DNA from: Collodictyon triciliatum
Taxonomy: Eukaryota > CRuMs
DNA: 24,188 nucleotides
Direction of reading: 5' to 3'
Assembly: GCA_043381765.1 (NCBI GenBank)
Contig: JBHJMP010001098.1
Span: 1-24,188, forward strand
The number at the start of each line of letters is the position of its first letter. Positions within the stretch are counted from its first letter, which is position 1. Below the pieces are notes generated by a model that did not search any database, was not told where the DNA came from, and saw only the letters and a list, made by a program, of their open reading frames with translations. Shown here one piece after another: positions 1 to 10,279 of the stretch. The position numbers and the translations under genes are program-made.

Positions 1-94
1 TTGTTTGTTTGTTTGTTTGTTTGTTTGTTTGTTTGTTTGTTTGTTTGTTTGTTTGTTTGTTTGTTTGTTTGTTTGTTTGTTTGTTTGTTTGTTT
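1..94. repeat. (TTTG)n microsatellite at the window edge
   Basis: Uninterrupted TTTG tetramers fill the first 94 bases and then decay into an A/T run. A reading frame through it gives only a VCLF-type periodic peptide, so it is not treated as coding. A shorter, impure TTTG/CTTG tract recurs at 16725-16780. Confidence 0.97.
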
Positions 95-408
95 TTAAAA
101 AATATATATATAGTTTTATTTGATTCAAAGGAAGGGAGTGGTTACATTGTCGCATGTCACCTAACTAGCCCCTTGTGGCCTTTGGCCGCAGTTATTTTGA
201 ATCTGAATGGGGCAGAGACCCAACCTTGGACATGAAAAAGTTATTGTTGTGGGTTTGAATAGTAAATGGCGAGCCCGCTTTTGATGATGACATTATGTTT
301 ATCTATTAATGGAAAATATTGTCATTATACTTTTTTTAGGGTTCAGAGTCCCTTATAACGTGTTTAGACGATTATTTAGCTGTTATAATTAATTTCACAT
401 ATTTTTAT
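95..408 (+). other. Upstream stretch with one possible 5' exon
   Basis: This is AT-rich sequence ahead of the first supported exon. One piece could be coding: after a T/C-rich stretch ending in CCGCAG, positions 192-252 are open in a natural-looking frame (core ESEWGRDPTLDMKK) and are followed by GT. It ends in phase 0, while the next exon as modelled either starts at its own ATG (409) or would need a phase-1 donor, so I could not join it. It may be the last exon of a gene left of the window, an unplaced 5' exon of the next gene, or chance. Confidence 0.3.
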
Positions 409-3400
409 ATGGCAGGAAAGAACCTTCTTACTGAAGGGCATAGGACTGGACTAAGAGAGAGCAGCCCGCGTGCGTTGATTTGTGTGGTTTTCTGCTTCAA
501 CTGCCTTTGTTGGATTCTTACTTCGAGGCATTTATGCCATAAAGAACTCTCAAAACGCTCTGTACATCACAGAGACCAATTATTGTGTAAGGTAAGGGAG
601 ATAAATACACAGAAGTCATGCCTGTTCGACGAAAATAATACAATTTGTGCAACGTAATTTATTTTCCAGAATATATCACCGTTGAGCCCATTTGTGGATT
701 AGGTCGGACAAGGGCAATAAGACGATCGCCACCCTTTGGCAAAGAATCAAACACGGCAGCACAGACACGACCAAGTACAACCGATGAGCAAGCGGGAGGC
801 GAACACTTTAAAGTATGGTTTGAAACCAGTTAACAAATACATATTGTCTTATTATTGTCCTATCTTTTGGTTGAAAGCAGAATGTATCGCCTCCTTCAGA
901 TTATTTTCTTGCAGGAAAGAAATCTCTTTCAGCTACGGAGGGGAATACGACGAGGTTTCAAACATTCCTCGGCGTGCAACTAAAAGCAGTGATTCTATCG
1001 TGAGTTTCATCTTTGATTTCTCACATTCTTCAAAAAAAAACCATGAAAACGACCTAGTCCACTGTTTTAAGATAATGTTCTCCATCCCTTTGCAATTATA
1101 AAACCTCACAAGCAACTTTGGATGTTGCCAGCAGCAGTAATAAACTGGCTATATACGTCCTGTTTCTAATGGCCATCCTCTCATATTTATCTACAAGGAT
1201 GTTTCCGAGATACTTAAAGTCGACGATATCGATCCACGATCCTTTCGGGCCCAAAAAACCGCCATTAACCGTGTCAGAGAGGAAAATATATTTTATCAAC
1301 AAGTCATGAAATGCAGTTACTTGGTAAAATGGTTATTTTTATAAAAAAAAATCAACAAAACTACGAATATTTGCTACTTTTTGCATTATGTTGGCAATAT
1401 GTGTTTGAAAGTTGAAAGAAATGACACATTTCTGTAATTTAATTGATTTCTTGATTTTTTTTCCTTTTCGATTCGAAGAATATACTTTTTCGTTTATTTG
1501 TTGATAACCCAATAAAATTTAGGATTTCAAGTATGACGATAGTTTTTTGAAGCCGGGTTTAGAATTCTACAAGTGGATATCTAAAAAATCAGAATCAAAC
1601 ACTGATGATGGGAAGGCTGCAGGGTAATTACATACCTTATAAAACGAGATTTATCGATATAATATGACATCGCTTCATACTCGAAAATAGATTGCAGATG
1701 AATATTCCAGATACGCTCGTATATGGGCAACTCGATGAACCTGTATGGATTTTTACTGGGAAGAATGGATTCGTACAAAGGTTTGGTTGTTTCTATTTTC
1801 CATACTTTTGCCTTATTAATTGTGAATTGAATAGGATTGATGGATTTCCTGAGACTACTGTCATCAAAAAGTTCCGATCGATGGTATCCAAGGATGGAGA
1901 CTATACCGCAGTTGTAAAGAAGGTAAGTTTGGCTCCTCATCTTATCAAATACATATTGAATTCTCCCTAAATTTCATGTACACTATCTCATAGCTGTTAT
2001 TTGACAAGAATATATAGTTAAAAATATAGGAAAATATCTGTTAACGATGAAAACATAAACCGATTATTAGTGGTTGTGGTATGTACAATTTATTTGCATT
2101 TCGTATAGCCTGACCCGAAGTGGGAGGGAAAGGTGAATATCTCCTCTCTTGTCACCCTGAATGAGCTTCGCTCCATGATGAATCCTCTGTTATACCCCAG
2201 TAAGCAGCAATTTTGAATATTTTCCTAAAAATTAAAAATTAAGAAAAAAATATCTTTGGTCTAAGTGATTTGTACCATACTGGTGAATATTACGTTGCGG
2301 TTTAAGCTTCCTTTTATATTAGACAAGAACCAGATGACGGCCCAATTATACATAAAGCCAAAAGGGCCGAAAGCCTTTATAATTCGATTGGAATGGGACA
2401 GGTCGCGTCCTGCTTCCGCGTGGAACATATCTAATAAGGTTTAAATACATCGATAATTAATCCTAATCTCGCCTAGATTTACAGAAGTTGATGTGTCTGG
2501 TTATAATCCGAACATCTCGAAAGAAAAATATAACAGATGCTTCTGAGGGGGATGCCATGAACTATTGCCTTGACCTGTCCACTCCAAATTCAGCCTCCAT
2601 TGTTCGGATGCATGGTAACGCTGTTGTTGCTGCACTTTTCAATCCCCATAATGAAAGAAAAAAAAAGCTTAGTATTGAAATTTAGTTGTTTGTATCACTT
2701 GTACTTTATTTTACGGTCTTTTGAAATTAAACTGGTTTCAAAATAAAATCAGGGCGTTCCGTGGAAAACTTGGCACAGATCACCGCAAAATTTGTTCACT
2801 ATTTGGAGAAATCAATCCGCCCGATTGTGAAATTCCAAAACATAGTTATTGACTATATCAAGGGTAATTTTTTGACACACAAATTATTATTTTTTAAAAA
2901 AAAAAATTATTCTATCTTGTGACCTTATTTCGTGCTGTGTGATTGTGGGAAAATGGATCTAAGTCCCACAAGTCAGTATGATATTTTTGTTTCCTTCTCA
3001 TAGATGAATATGATCGTTGGTGGCTTATTCAAGTAAAGGCATTCAAACTCGACTCAAGCACTATTTCACTCTATCGTTCCGTTACTGCAACTCCTTCAGA
3101 AGAGACTCCTACTTCCATTCTTGATATGTTGACTCCGGGTATATCCCGGTCAGAATCCGCACCAAAAGTAAGGTTCCTGATAGAAACAGCCATTACATTT
3201 GAATTCCAAAGAATTTTCAGCTGAAAAAAAGGGCCAACTTAGTCTAGAGTAGGTATCGTTTCAAAATCCTACATCCGATTGGCCCAATGTCGAGCATGCA
3301 GAGCTAGATTTCCAAATCATGAACTGCAGCACACCATCAGCACCCACATGCTTCTAGAAACAGTAGAGCACTTAAAGGTATTTGTTCATTGCCAGACTTT

Positions 3401-6187
3401 TTCTCTTTGAAATGGGCTCTATATCGAAATGGTTGCTTTAAATCACCTTTTAAGGATAAAATTCAATCGCCTCCTTCCATTTTATATGAATAATGAGTAA
3501 ATAACCCTTAATTATGGAATTTAGTCCCGTGGAAAGATACTTCCATGGTTTCATTTTATCGAATCCGATATTGTTCATGAAGGAGTCATTGAAACATATG
3601 ACAGTCTCAAAATTTGTATCAGTTGGTACTTTTTTTCTTCTATAACAACATATGAAGTCTTGCGAATTAAAAAAACAAAATACCACTTTTTTTTTTTTAA
3701 CAATAACAACTACCCCCTCCTCTAATTCATTCGTCTTCCCGATGACAGCTACAACTTATATGTTTTGGAGCAAAAACTTATGCACATTGAGAAGCAATTT
3801 TCGACGGCAATAAACATCCCACAGCTTTCGAGCGCTGAGGTGAGCCAACCTTTAAACTTCTTGCTCATATCTTATCTTTAAATTCTCATCTGAATTTAAA
3901 AAAATTTTTAAACCCCTCCCCTTATGATTGTATACGACCGCATCTATTTGCGACAAAAGCCAAAAGGTATAAAACTTATAAAAATTGAGCTAAGGGGAAA
4001 AAATCACATTCTCTAATTGTTTTATTTTTCCTTTCAATATGGGTAACTGAAGTTTTTATTCTTGAAGTTTATATATTATGACGCTTTTTCTCATTTCTCT
4101 CATGTATTGTTAGGACTGTGTATGACAAATCTTTGATCTATTTAGATGAGCAGTCAAGAGTCTTTCAACAATATGAGGTTCCGGCAGGATTGAAAGGATA
4201 TAGACTAATGGTTTTTCTACGATGTAAGAGAACTCCTGTTTGGAGAATATGTATCTGTTATAATATGACATGTTTTGTACAACTCTATAAGATACCATCT
4301 CGACACAGTCTTGATAAATGAAAAAAAAAATTATTTTTTTTTAGCTCTTGAGGGCTGCCCTAACCTAGAGAAGCTGTTTGGGGTGGCGTCCTATTCTCTT
4401 GTGTATAAATTGATGGGGAGAGTTATAAAGATTCCTCTTCCAAAAACTCATGGCTCTCAGATAGAAATATCCAATTTAAGGATATTCCATTTTTTTGTGC
4501 CCGACCCTGCTGGGATAAAGGAGTTCTTTAGAAGGGCAAAGGTTGCTTCTTCTTTCATTTTAACATGTACCCAAACAAAACGCTTTTTTTTTTTGCCTTG
4601 AAGTAGTAATTTGTATGTATGATAATTAAAAAGTAATAATGACATTGGTCTCTCTTTTATTCAGCCTTTTGATTTGTACTTGAGCTCTTCTCAGCTTCCC
4701 GTCCCTTGTTTATCTGTTCCGGTCCCACTTCAACACTTTGCGACATCTAATTTTTCACACATTGACTTAACACCTATACTGATGGCCAGAGGCGACTCTC
4801 CTTATTTTTGTGCCCATGTATGTATGAGAAGACACAAAGAACATAAGACGTGACCAATTTTTTATTTTAAATTTTGATCAACATTCACATAACCCTTTAT
4901 CTTACCTCTTTTTTTCTGCCTTATCATAACAAAAAAAACGTAATTCAAATGGAGCATCCAAACTTAACCTAACATGAAAATCGTCTCAGATAAGCATTGC
5001 GTATGCCCCCTGCAAGTATGTGAACCCTCAAATGTCCGGATCGCTGAAGTTTATATCGGGGGCGTATATTCCCTCGGCAGAGTTTTACACATGTGACCCT
5101 CTCCCAGATGAATGGGTTATGTCTATTCTGTCATTCAAGATGGAGCAAAAAAGTACTTATTATTTTTTTAAAAAAAATTTTTTAATAATATCCAATTCAT
5201 CAAGTGTATTTGTTGGGGAAAGGGAGAAATGGTGTGTTTAATTAATTATGCGACATATTCTACCTATGTAAAATAAAGCCTTTTCCTAGATTTCATTCAA
5301 TTATTTTCACTTTTTATGATGAATTAGGTGAGCCATCAACCTCAAGGTCATCGATGTCTGAGGTAATCGACCCCAGTAACAGCTTTATTATTTCGCATAT
5401 ATGATTTATTCATTTTGATAGATTCATGAGGGGGGAAATAATAAACTTGTATATCAATTTATTATATGAAGACATTCAGAAATAAGAAACTCTATGTAGT
5501 AGCACCCCAATTCAACCTTTTATCCAAACAATTAGAAAAGAAGAGAATTTGATCGCTCTGGAACTCCTAGGTGATTTTTTTTAATCTGCTGTTGATTCCC
5601 TTTATTCTATTCAAGGGATGAATTTGAGTATTTTTTTTTTATTGTGTTGTGATATTATATTATGCTGCAATATCTTGCTATAAAAATCTGGTAGCTTGCA
5701 AAAAAAAAAAAAAATTCATATAAGAACTATGGCATTATTATTTTGTAATTTCTACCCTTTTTTTTTTTTTTTTTTGCATCACCATGAGTTTAGTAAGTAG
5801 GTTCTAATCAATTATATACACCGTTGAGTAGAACAGCCGTTGTGGATAAACTTCAAGAGATTTGCTTATGGGTGATAAAAATACAGGTGAGAATATATAT
5901 ATGTTAGTGGCGATTTGATACTAGGGTTTTATTGAATGGATAGCTTATATATTTGATCTGGTGCGCTCTTTGCATTCATTACCACTATAAATTTTGAGAT
6001 TAATTTTTCATAACTGCTCTTCTTTAGCTACGTCGTATCGAGAATATTAATTTAAGTACGACCCAACCTGGATGGTCAGTTCAGTTTTCTATGATGGACG
6101 CCCATTACCGATTTCAAGTGGTATATTTTCAATATGAACAAAGGCTATTACAATTACAAAAAAAAATCCTGTTTCTCATTTATTTCT

Positions 6188-6224
<37 letters not shown>

Positions 6225-7079
6225 TCGGATTATCATCACCAGTCAGTCCCAAAAGAAAAATAAACATAAATAATGTATTGTAAGACTCCTTTCTTCTTTT
6301 TTTTTTTTTTTTCCTTTGAAAGACGTACGAGCAATATGGAATCGGAAGTTTTCAAGAAGAGCCTGTTCGGCTATATTTTCGTGCATCTGGTGCTTCGATG
6401 CAACAATTGTTGATGGAACAAGAGCCTTTGAACTTTCTTTTAGTTCGGGTATTAACTAATCGTTTAAGAACATAAAATGATTCTAATAATAGTGATATCA
6501 TAAAATTAAAAATTAACCACGAGGTAAAATTATCCAGGGGAATGCGCTAATTTCAAAGTGTTTTGTGAAATACAACAATCTGTTCCATGTTAAATGCATC
6601 GATGGTAAACATGTTATGCATTCCCCCTACGCAACGAATGAAGAAAGACTCAACTATGACCCAAAGGTTTCTTTGTGATTTAGTTTGAAATGGAGAGGGA
6701 AAAAAAGAAGAAGGAAAATGCTATTTGATTATTCATCTAAGTGAAATGAAATGAAATGAAATGAAAAGAGTAATCATGTAAAACTTCGAACATGTCCTAT
6801 GCCAGAGAGTGACTAAATGTATCAATTTGAAGGAGACATGAAAGTGATAGAATCTAAACATCTCAAATATATTGTCAACCTTAGTATAGCGATTCTGCTC
6901 AGCTCTCTGTGTCTATGTTTTTATCAACCTTGGCTATCGAGGAATCGTGGCGCAACGAAAGTGTCTCGCACTCATTCGACATGGATGTCTGTCCATTGCC
7001 ACCAGACATGGAGTTGGATAAAACTCTTGACTATCAAGTCCAACTCCTTCGTTTCCGCACTTCGGTGGATGGTGATTAG
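409..7079 (+). CDS. Uncharacterised ~1000-residue multi-exon protein with paired CxxC motifs and C2-like regions
   Basis: I do not recognise a named family. Exons: 409-481, 528-591, 703-774, 915-999, 1198-1323, 1523-1623, 1691-1780, 1835-1922, 2109-2199, 2323-2438, 2485-2614, 2753-2863, 3004-3167, 3243-3377, 3525-3625, 3749-3839, 4053-4066 (tentative microexon), 4114-4223, 4345-4541, 4665-4817, 4990-5152, 5328-5362, 5486-5570, 5801-5886, 6028-6117, 6323-6448, 6538-6666, 6903-7079 (stop TAG). All borders are GT/AG and every junction is in phase, giving 3003 coding bases. Visible parts: a conserved-looking RWWLIQVKAF segment near residue 390; CRAC near 453 and CISC near 513, a possible zinc-binding four-cysteine site; beta-rich, C2-like stretches near 575-650 and 830-900. 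There is no signal peptide or membrane helix. The 5' end is the weakest part: the ATG at 409 is a choice, and the first intron (482-527) has poor consensus. Inference: a cytoplasmic or cytoskeletal, membrane- or partner-binding scaffold; function unknown. Confidence 0.75.
3243..3625 (+). other. Two exons encoding a CxxC...CxxC putative zinc site
   Basis: The exon at 3243-3377 encodes the segment with QCRACRARFPNHEL. The exon at 3525-3625 ends in LKICIS plus a split cysteine codon completed at 3749. The pattern is C-x2-C, about 56 residues, C-x2-C, with a histidine-rich stretch between. Such spacing is typical of treble-clef or ribbon zinc sites in general, but it matches no named domain I can cite. 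The acceptor at 3241-3242 (CTTAG) was chosen over nearby AGs because only it keeps the frame open and in phase with 3167. Confidence 0.55.
4114..4541 (+). other. Possible C2-like domain, first copy
   Basis: The exons at 4114-4223 and 4345-4541 join through a split serine codon. They encode a beta-strand-rich stretch beginning GYRLMVFLRSLEG and running on to VKIPLPKTHG-like, alternating hydrophobic segments. This is the general look of C2 domains in centrosomal or ciliary scaffolds. The assignment rests on pattern only. Confidence 0.3.
6028..6448 (+). other. Possible C2-like domain, second copy
   Basis: The exons at 6028-6117 and 6323-6448 encode GWSVQFSMMDAHYRFQ followed by a stretch with EEPVRLYFRASGASM and EQEPLNFLLVRG. 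The alternation of beta strands and polar loops resembles a C2 sandwich edge. Pattern-based only; no calcium-binding aspartate cluster is evident. Confidence 0.28.
6191..6223. repeat. Poly-T tract in intron
   Basis: A run of 33 T lies in the intron 6118-6322, with a second T run at about 6298-6312 just before the acceptor at 6321-6322. The latter probably serves as an extended polypyrimidine tract. Confidence 0.9.
6741..6766. repeat. (GAAAT)n pentamer tract
   Basis: About five tandem ATGAA-type pentamers lie inside the last intron (6667-6902) of the uncharacterised gene. Confidence 0.85.
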
Positions 7080-7725
7080 CTCTGTTCTTACCATGCCATA
7101 CCGTTCCAAAAAAACATATTGAAGTACCGATGCCTTGTGCATTTCTATATATTGTTTCAGTTGTTGCCCCTGCGCTTTACCTCCTATAACCCCTTCCATT
7201 TTGTGAAACTCCCCGAAATAAACGATGCTGGTTTGATATAAAGAAAAAAAAAGGCCTTATCTCGCAATCCGAATGGTGGACAAATGCATGGACTATTATG
7301 GAATTTAATTATATTTGTATTTAATTGTGCAACATTCGATTAAATACTGAGTAGATATTTAATACTGATCTTATTCAATTATTATTTATTCAGATACCCA
7401 TGAATTAAGATTCTCGGCTGTCTATAGTGTGTGATTAAATATCTGTATGATGTTAATGTTTGAAGGTATAGGTTTCTTTTCTCAGAACAATTTCCTCAAG
7501 GCGCATATTTTATTGAAAATACGCAAAAATGTATTGAATGGTCTATTGTTCCATGTTCCACTTTTGAAAGGAACATTCGATTCCCAACTCTGAATTATTC
7601 ATTGAATTCCCATCACTTTGGATGAATGGTGATATATAATGCTCATGTTAGTTTTTTTTTCTTCAATTGCGCGTCTCTCCCCAATTAGCCAATCAATCTT
7701 CACACGAAAGCCAAAGTCCACAGGC
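7080..7725. other. AT-rich intergenic spacer
   Basis: There are no exon-like frames with splice borders on either strand here. The spacer holds the probable 3' UTR and polyadenylation region of the upstream gene, followed by AT-rich sequence running into the assembly gap. Confidence 0.7.
7217..7222 (+). terminator. Candidate polyadenylation signal AATAAA
   Basis: A canonical AATAAA lies 138 bases after the TAG stop at 7077-7079. It is the first canonical hexamer I see downstream on this strand. The hexamer is common by chance in AT-rich DNA. Confidence 0.4.
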
Positions 7726-8154
7726 NNNNNNNNNNNNNNNNNNNNNNNNNNNNNNNNNNNNNNNNNNNNNNNNNNNNNNNNNNNNNNNNNNNNNNNNNNN
7801 NNNNNNNNNNNNNNNNNNNNNNNNNNNNNNNNNNNNNNNNNNNNNNNNNNNNNNNNNNNNNNNNNNNNNNNNNNNNNNNNNNNNNNNNNNNNNNNNNNNN
7901 NNNNNNNNNNNNNNNNNNNNNNNNNNNNNNNNNNNNNNNNNNNNNNNNNNNNNNNNNNNNNNNNNNNNNNNNNNNNNNNNNNNNNNNNNNNNNNNNNNNN
8001 NNNNNNNNNNNNNNNNNNNNNNNNNNNNNNNNNNNNNNNNNNNNNNNNNNNNNNNNNNNNNNNNNNNNNNNNNNNNNNNNNNNNNNNNNNNNNNNNNNNN
8101 NNNNNNNNNNNNNNNNNNNNNNNNNNNNNNNNNNNNNNNNNNNNNNNNNNNNNN
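7726..8154. other. Assembly gap (429 N)
   Basis: Unknown sequence. It separates AT-rich spacer on the left from GC-rich sequence on the right, so real length and content, including possible promoter elements, are undetermined. Apparent long reading frames crossing it are artefacts of the Ns. Confidence 0.99.
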
Positions 8155-8773
8155 TTTGTCGCCTTCTTTCTTCCTTCTCCGTGCTCCCCAACCTTTTTCT
8201 CTCGTGGGTGTCGCTGAGATCGGCTCCATCGTTTGACCGGGTTGATGCAGACGGGTTCGTGGAATTGCGGACGACACACGAACTCAACTTTCTCGTCCTG
8301 CTCTCCCTTCTTCCTCTTACTACTCTTCCCCTTCCTCTTCCTCCACCCTTTGCAACACGGTGCCAAGTGGGAAAACCCCAGTCGAGAAGCCGAAGCAGAA
8401 ACTTTAAGGAAGGGGAGTCGGGGGGAAAGAGTCCCGAATACCCGAGCCAGCTGCATCCAGTCAGAAAGAGCGGCATGAGATCGGTGATCCATGAGAGGGA
8501 CAGAGAGAGAGAGGGCTGGAGGGTTGGGAATCACTGAATCGGCAGCCGCTCACACGTCAATCAAAGCGGGGTGGGAGTCGAGATGGATCAGGCTATGGCT
8601 GACGAACCAGAGACACACACCAAAGAAAAATGAGAAAAAAAAAAAGAAAGAAAAAGGAAAAAAAAGCAGAAAAAAACCTTCCCCTCCTTTTTTTTTTTTT
8701 AACGAAAGGGAAACACCCACCTCACCCGCAACACAGCCCCCTCCCCCAGCAGCAAGCAGCAAGCAGGACGAGA
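8155..8773 (+). promoter_or_regulatory. Coronin upstream region / 5' UTR
   Basis: This is GC-richer sequence with long C/T stretches (8160-8350), then an A-rich block (8629-8680), a T run near 8690-8700 and a C/A-rich leader up to the ATG at 8774. I see no clear TATA box and no splice-bounded coding exon on either strand. Confidence 0.45.
8583..8633 (+). promoter_or_regulatory. Possible upstream ORF ahead of coronin
   Basis: An ATG at 8583 opens a 16-codon frame (MDQAMADEPETHTKEK) ending in TGA at 8631-8633, 140 bases before the coronin start. A further ATG overlaps its end at 8630. If the transcript starts upstream of 8583, this uORF could reduce coronin translation. The transcription start is not known. 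Confidence 0.3.
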
Positions 8774-9921
8774 ATGAGCAAAGTGCGCGCCTCCAAGTAC
8801 CGCCACGTGTTCGGGACGGAATCCAAGAAGGAGCACTGCTACGACAACATCCGGGTGACCAACTCTGCGTTCGACTCCAACTTCATCAAGGCGAACAGCA
8901 GCTTCTTTGCGATCCAGTGGCAGTCGGCCGGGGGCGGCAGCTTTGCGGTGGTGCCGTACGGGCTGTCGGGCAAGCTGCCTGCGGACTATCCGCTGGTGAG
9001 CGGGCACTCGGGCAACATCCAGGACCTGGACTTCCATCCGTTCCACGACCAGCTGATTGCGTCGTCGTCCGAGGACTGCACGGTCAAGCTGTGGAGCATC
9101 CCGGAGGGCGGCCTGACCCAGACGCTGTCCGAGCCGCTGGTCACGCTGTCGGGCCATCAGAAGCGCTGCGGCGTCCTGCAGTTCCACCCCACCGCAAACA
9201 ACGTCCTGGCCTCCACGTCCGCCGACGGCGTCGCAAAGTTCTGGGATGTCGAGGCCGGCGCCTGCCACAACGAGGTTGCCGACCACCCGGATCTCATCCA
9301 GTCCTTCTCCTGGAGCTACGACGGCGCCCTCGCCGCCACCTCCTGCAAGGACAAGAAGCTGCGCCTGCTTGACCCCCGCACCAACCGCAGCGTCATGGTG
9401 CGTGCCACAGCCACAGCCACAGCCACATAACCACAGCCACATAACCACAGCCACAGCCACATAACCACAGCCTCAACCACATAACCACCCAGGAAACCGA
9501 GGGCCACGCCGGGGCCAAGGGCTCGCGCATCATCTTCGCGGGCAAGCAGAACCGCCTGGTCTCGGTCGGGTTCAGCAAGAGCAGCGAGCGCCAGTTCAAC
9601 GTGTGGGACGCGCGCAGCTTCACGGAGCCGATCGGCGTGTGCAACCTGGACAACTCGTCCGGCATGCTGATGCCCTTCTACGACGACGACTCCAACGTCC
9701 TGTTCCTCGCCGGCAAGGGCGACGGCAACATCCGCTACTACGAGATCATCGACGAGGCGCCCCACTACTACTTCCTCAGCGAGTACAAGACAAACGTCCC
9801 CCAGAAGGGCATTGCCATGCTGCCCAAGAAGGCCGTCAACGTCTCCAAGTGCGAGATCACCCGCCTCTACAAGGTCTCGGGCACCGCCGTCATCCCCATC
9901 GAGTTCACCGTGCCCCGCAAG
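8774..9921 (+). CDS. Coronin, N-terminal beta-propeller (3' end missing)
   Basis: Coronins bind F-actin and Arp2/3 and regulate actin turnover. Exon 1 (8774-9397, 208 codons) starts SKVRASKYRHVFG, the typical coronin opening. It carries WD repeats such as SGHSGNIQDLDFHPF...VKLWS, SGHQKRCGVLQFHP...KFWDVEAG and DLIQSFSWSYDG...LRLLDPR. Exon 2 (9493-9921, 143 codons) continues with EGHAGAKGSR, QFNVWDARSF, GKGDGNIRYYEI and the propeller-closing VNVSKCEITRLYKVSG, ending in FTVPRK. Both exons are exact codon multiples with phase-0 GT/AG borders. The 351 residues seen cover the seven-bladed propeller only. The unique region and C-terminal coiled coil that follow PRK in coronins are absent before INTS8 begins at 10381. 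Codons are strongly G/C-ending, unlike the neighbours, as expected of a highly expressed gene or a GC-rich patch. The subtype cannot be decided, so no gene symbol is given. Confidence 0.95.
9398..9492 (+). repeat. Coronin intron 1 built of CCACAG / CCACATAA units
   Basis: The 95-base intron is almost entirely tandem CCACAG hexamers and CCACATAA octamers. It starts GTGCGT and ends CACCCAG. The octamers introduce in-frame TAA codons, so an unspliced message would terminate here. Each CCACAG also offers a decoy AG acceptor. Confidence 0.85.
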
Positions 9922-9936
9922 GTAGCCCCCTCGTTC

Positions 9937-10151
9937 TTTTCTTTCTTTTTTTCTTTCTTTTCTTTTCTTTTTTCTTCTCTTTTCTTTTCTTTTCTTTTCT
10001 TTTCTTTTCTCTTCTCTTCTCTTCTCTTCTCTTCTCTTNNNNNNNNNNNNNNNNNNNNNNNNNNNNNNNNNTTCTCTTCTCTTCTCTTCTCTTCTCTTCT
10101 CTTCTCTTCTCTTCTCTTCTCTTCTCTTCTCTTCTCTTCTCTTCTCTTCAA
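9937..10151. repeat. Polypyrimidine TTTTC / TTCTC tandem repeat in coronin intron 2
   Basis: After the donor at 9922, the sequence becomes pure C/T: first TTTTC pentamers (to about 10010), then TTCTC pentamers on both sides of a 33-N gap (10039-10071). The plus strand is all pyrimidine and the minus strand all purine. The gap inside a repeat implies that its true length is unknown. Confidence 0.95.
10039..10071. other. Assembly gap (33 N) inside a pentamer repeat
   Basis: The flanks on both sides are the same TTCTC repeat, so the scaffold join rests on low-complexity sequence. The missing 3' exons of coronin may be lost here. Confidence 0.99.
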
Positions 10152-10212
10152 GTATATTATCTTTTCGTCATATGGCCCCAATAAAATAGAGTGAAAGCTG
10201 TGATTCTATTAC

Positions 10213-10279
10213 TCTTATGGATTTCTTCAGGGGCTTTTGTGGCGTCTGAATCGGGGTAGAAATCCAATTCATGACGACG
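10213..10279 (-). pseudogene. Coronin-like exon fragment in reverse orientation
   Basis: On the minus strand, an AG at 10280-10281 is followed in phase 0 by an open exon encoding RRHELDFYPDSDATKAPEE, closed by a good donor (GTAATA) at 10212-10211. Coronins carry a D-[LIF]-[FY]-P-D-[TS] motif a few residues after the propeller. Coronin exon 2 stops exactly before that point, also in phase 0. The fragment is therefore what coronin exon 3 should look like, but on the wrong strand. It is less GC-rich than exons 1 and 2. It could be a local inversion or misassembly next to the repeat gap, or chance. Confidence 0.35.

Noticed and set aside
5-235. Open frame through the TTTG repeat at the left edge
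   Set aside because: The peptide is a pure repeat translation followed by an unconvincing tail. There is no splice or homology support.
1132-1197. Stop-codon reassignment (TAA read as Gln), because a good frame follows TAATAA
   Set aside because: An acceptor at 1196-1197 starts the exon in phase 0 after those codons, and the genes here end with ordinary stops.
7599-8534. Long frames on both strands crossing the 429-N gap
   Set aside because: Their length comes from Ns having no stops; the real sequence at either end lacks protein-like character.
8699-9460. Long antisense frames opposite coronin exon 1
   Set aside because: These are shadows caused by GC-rich, G/C-ending codons on the plus strand, where the coronin match is clear.
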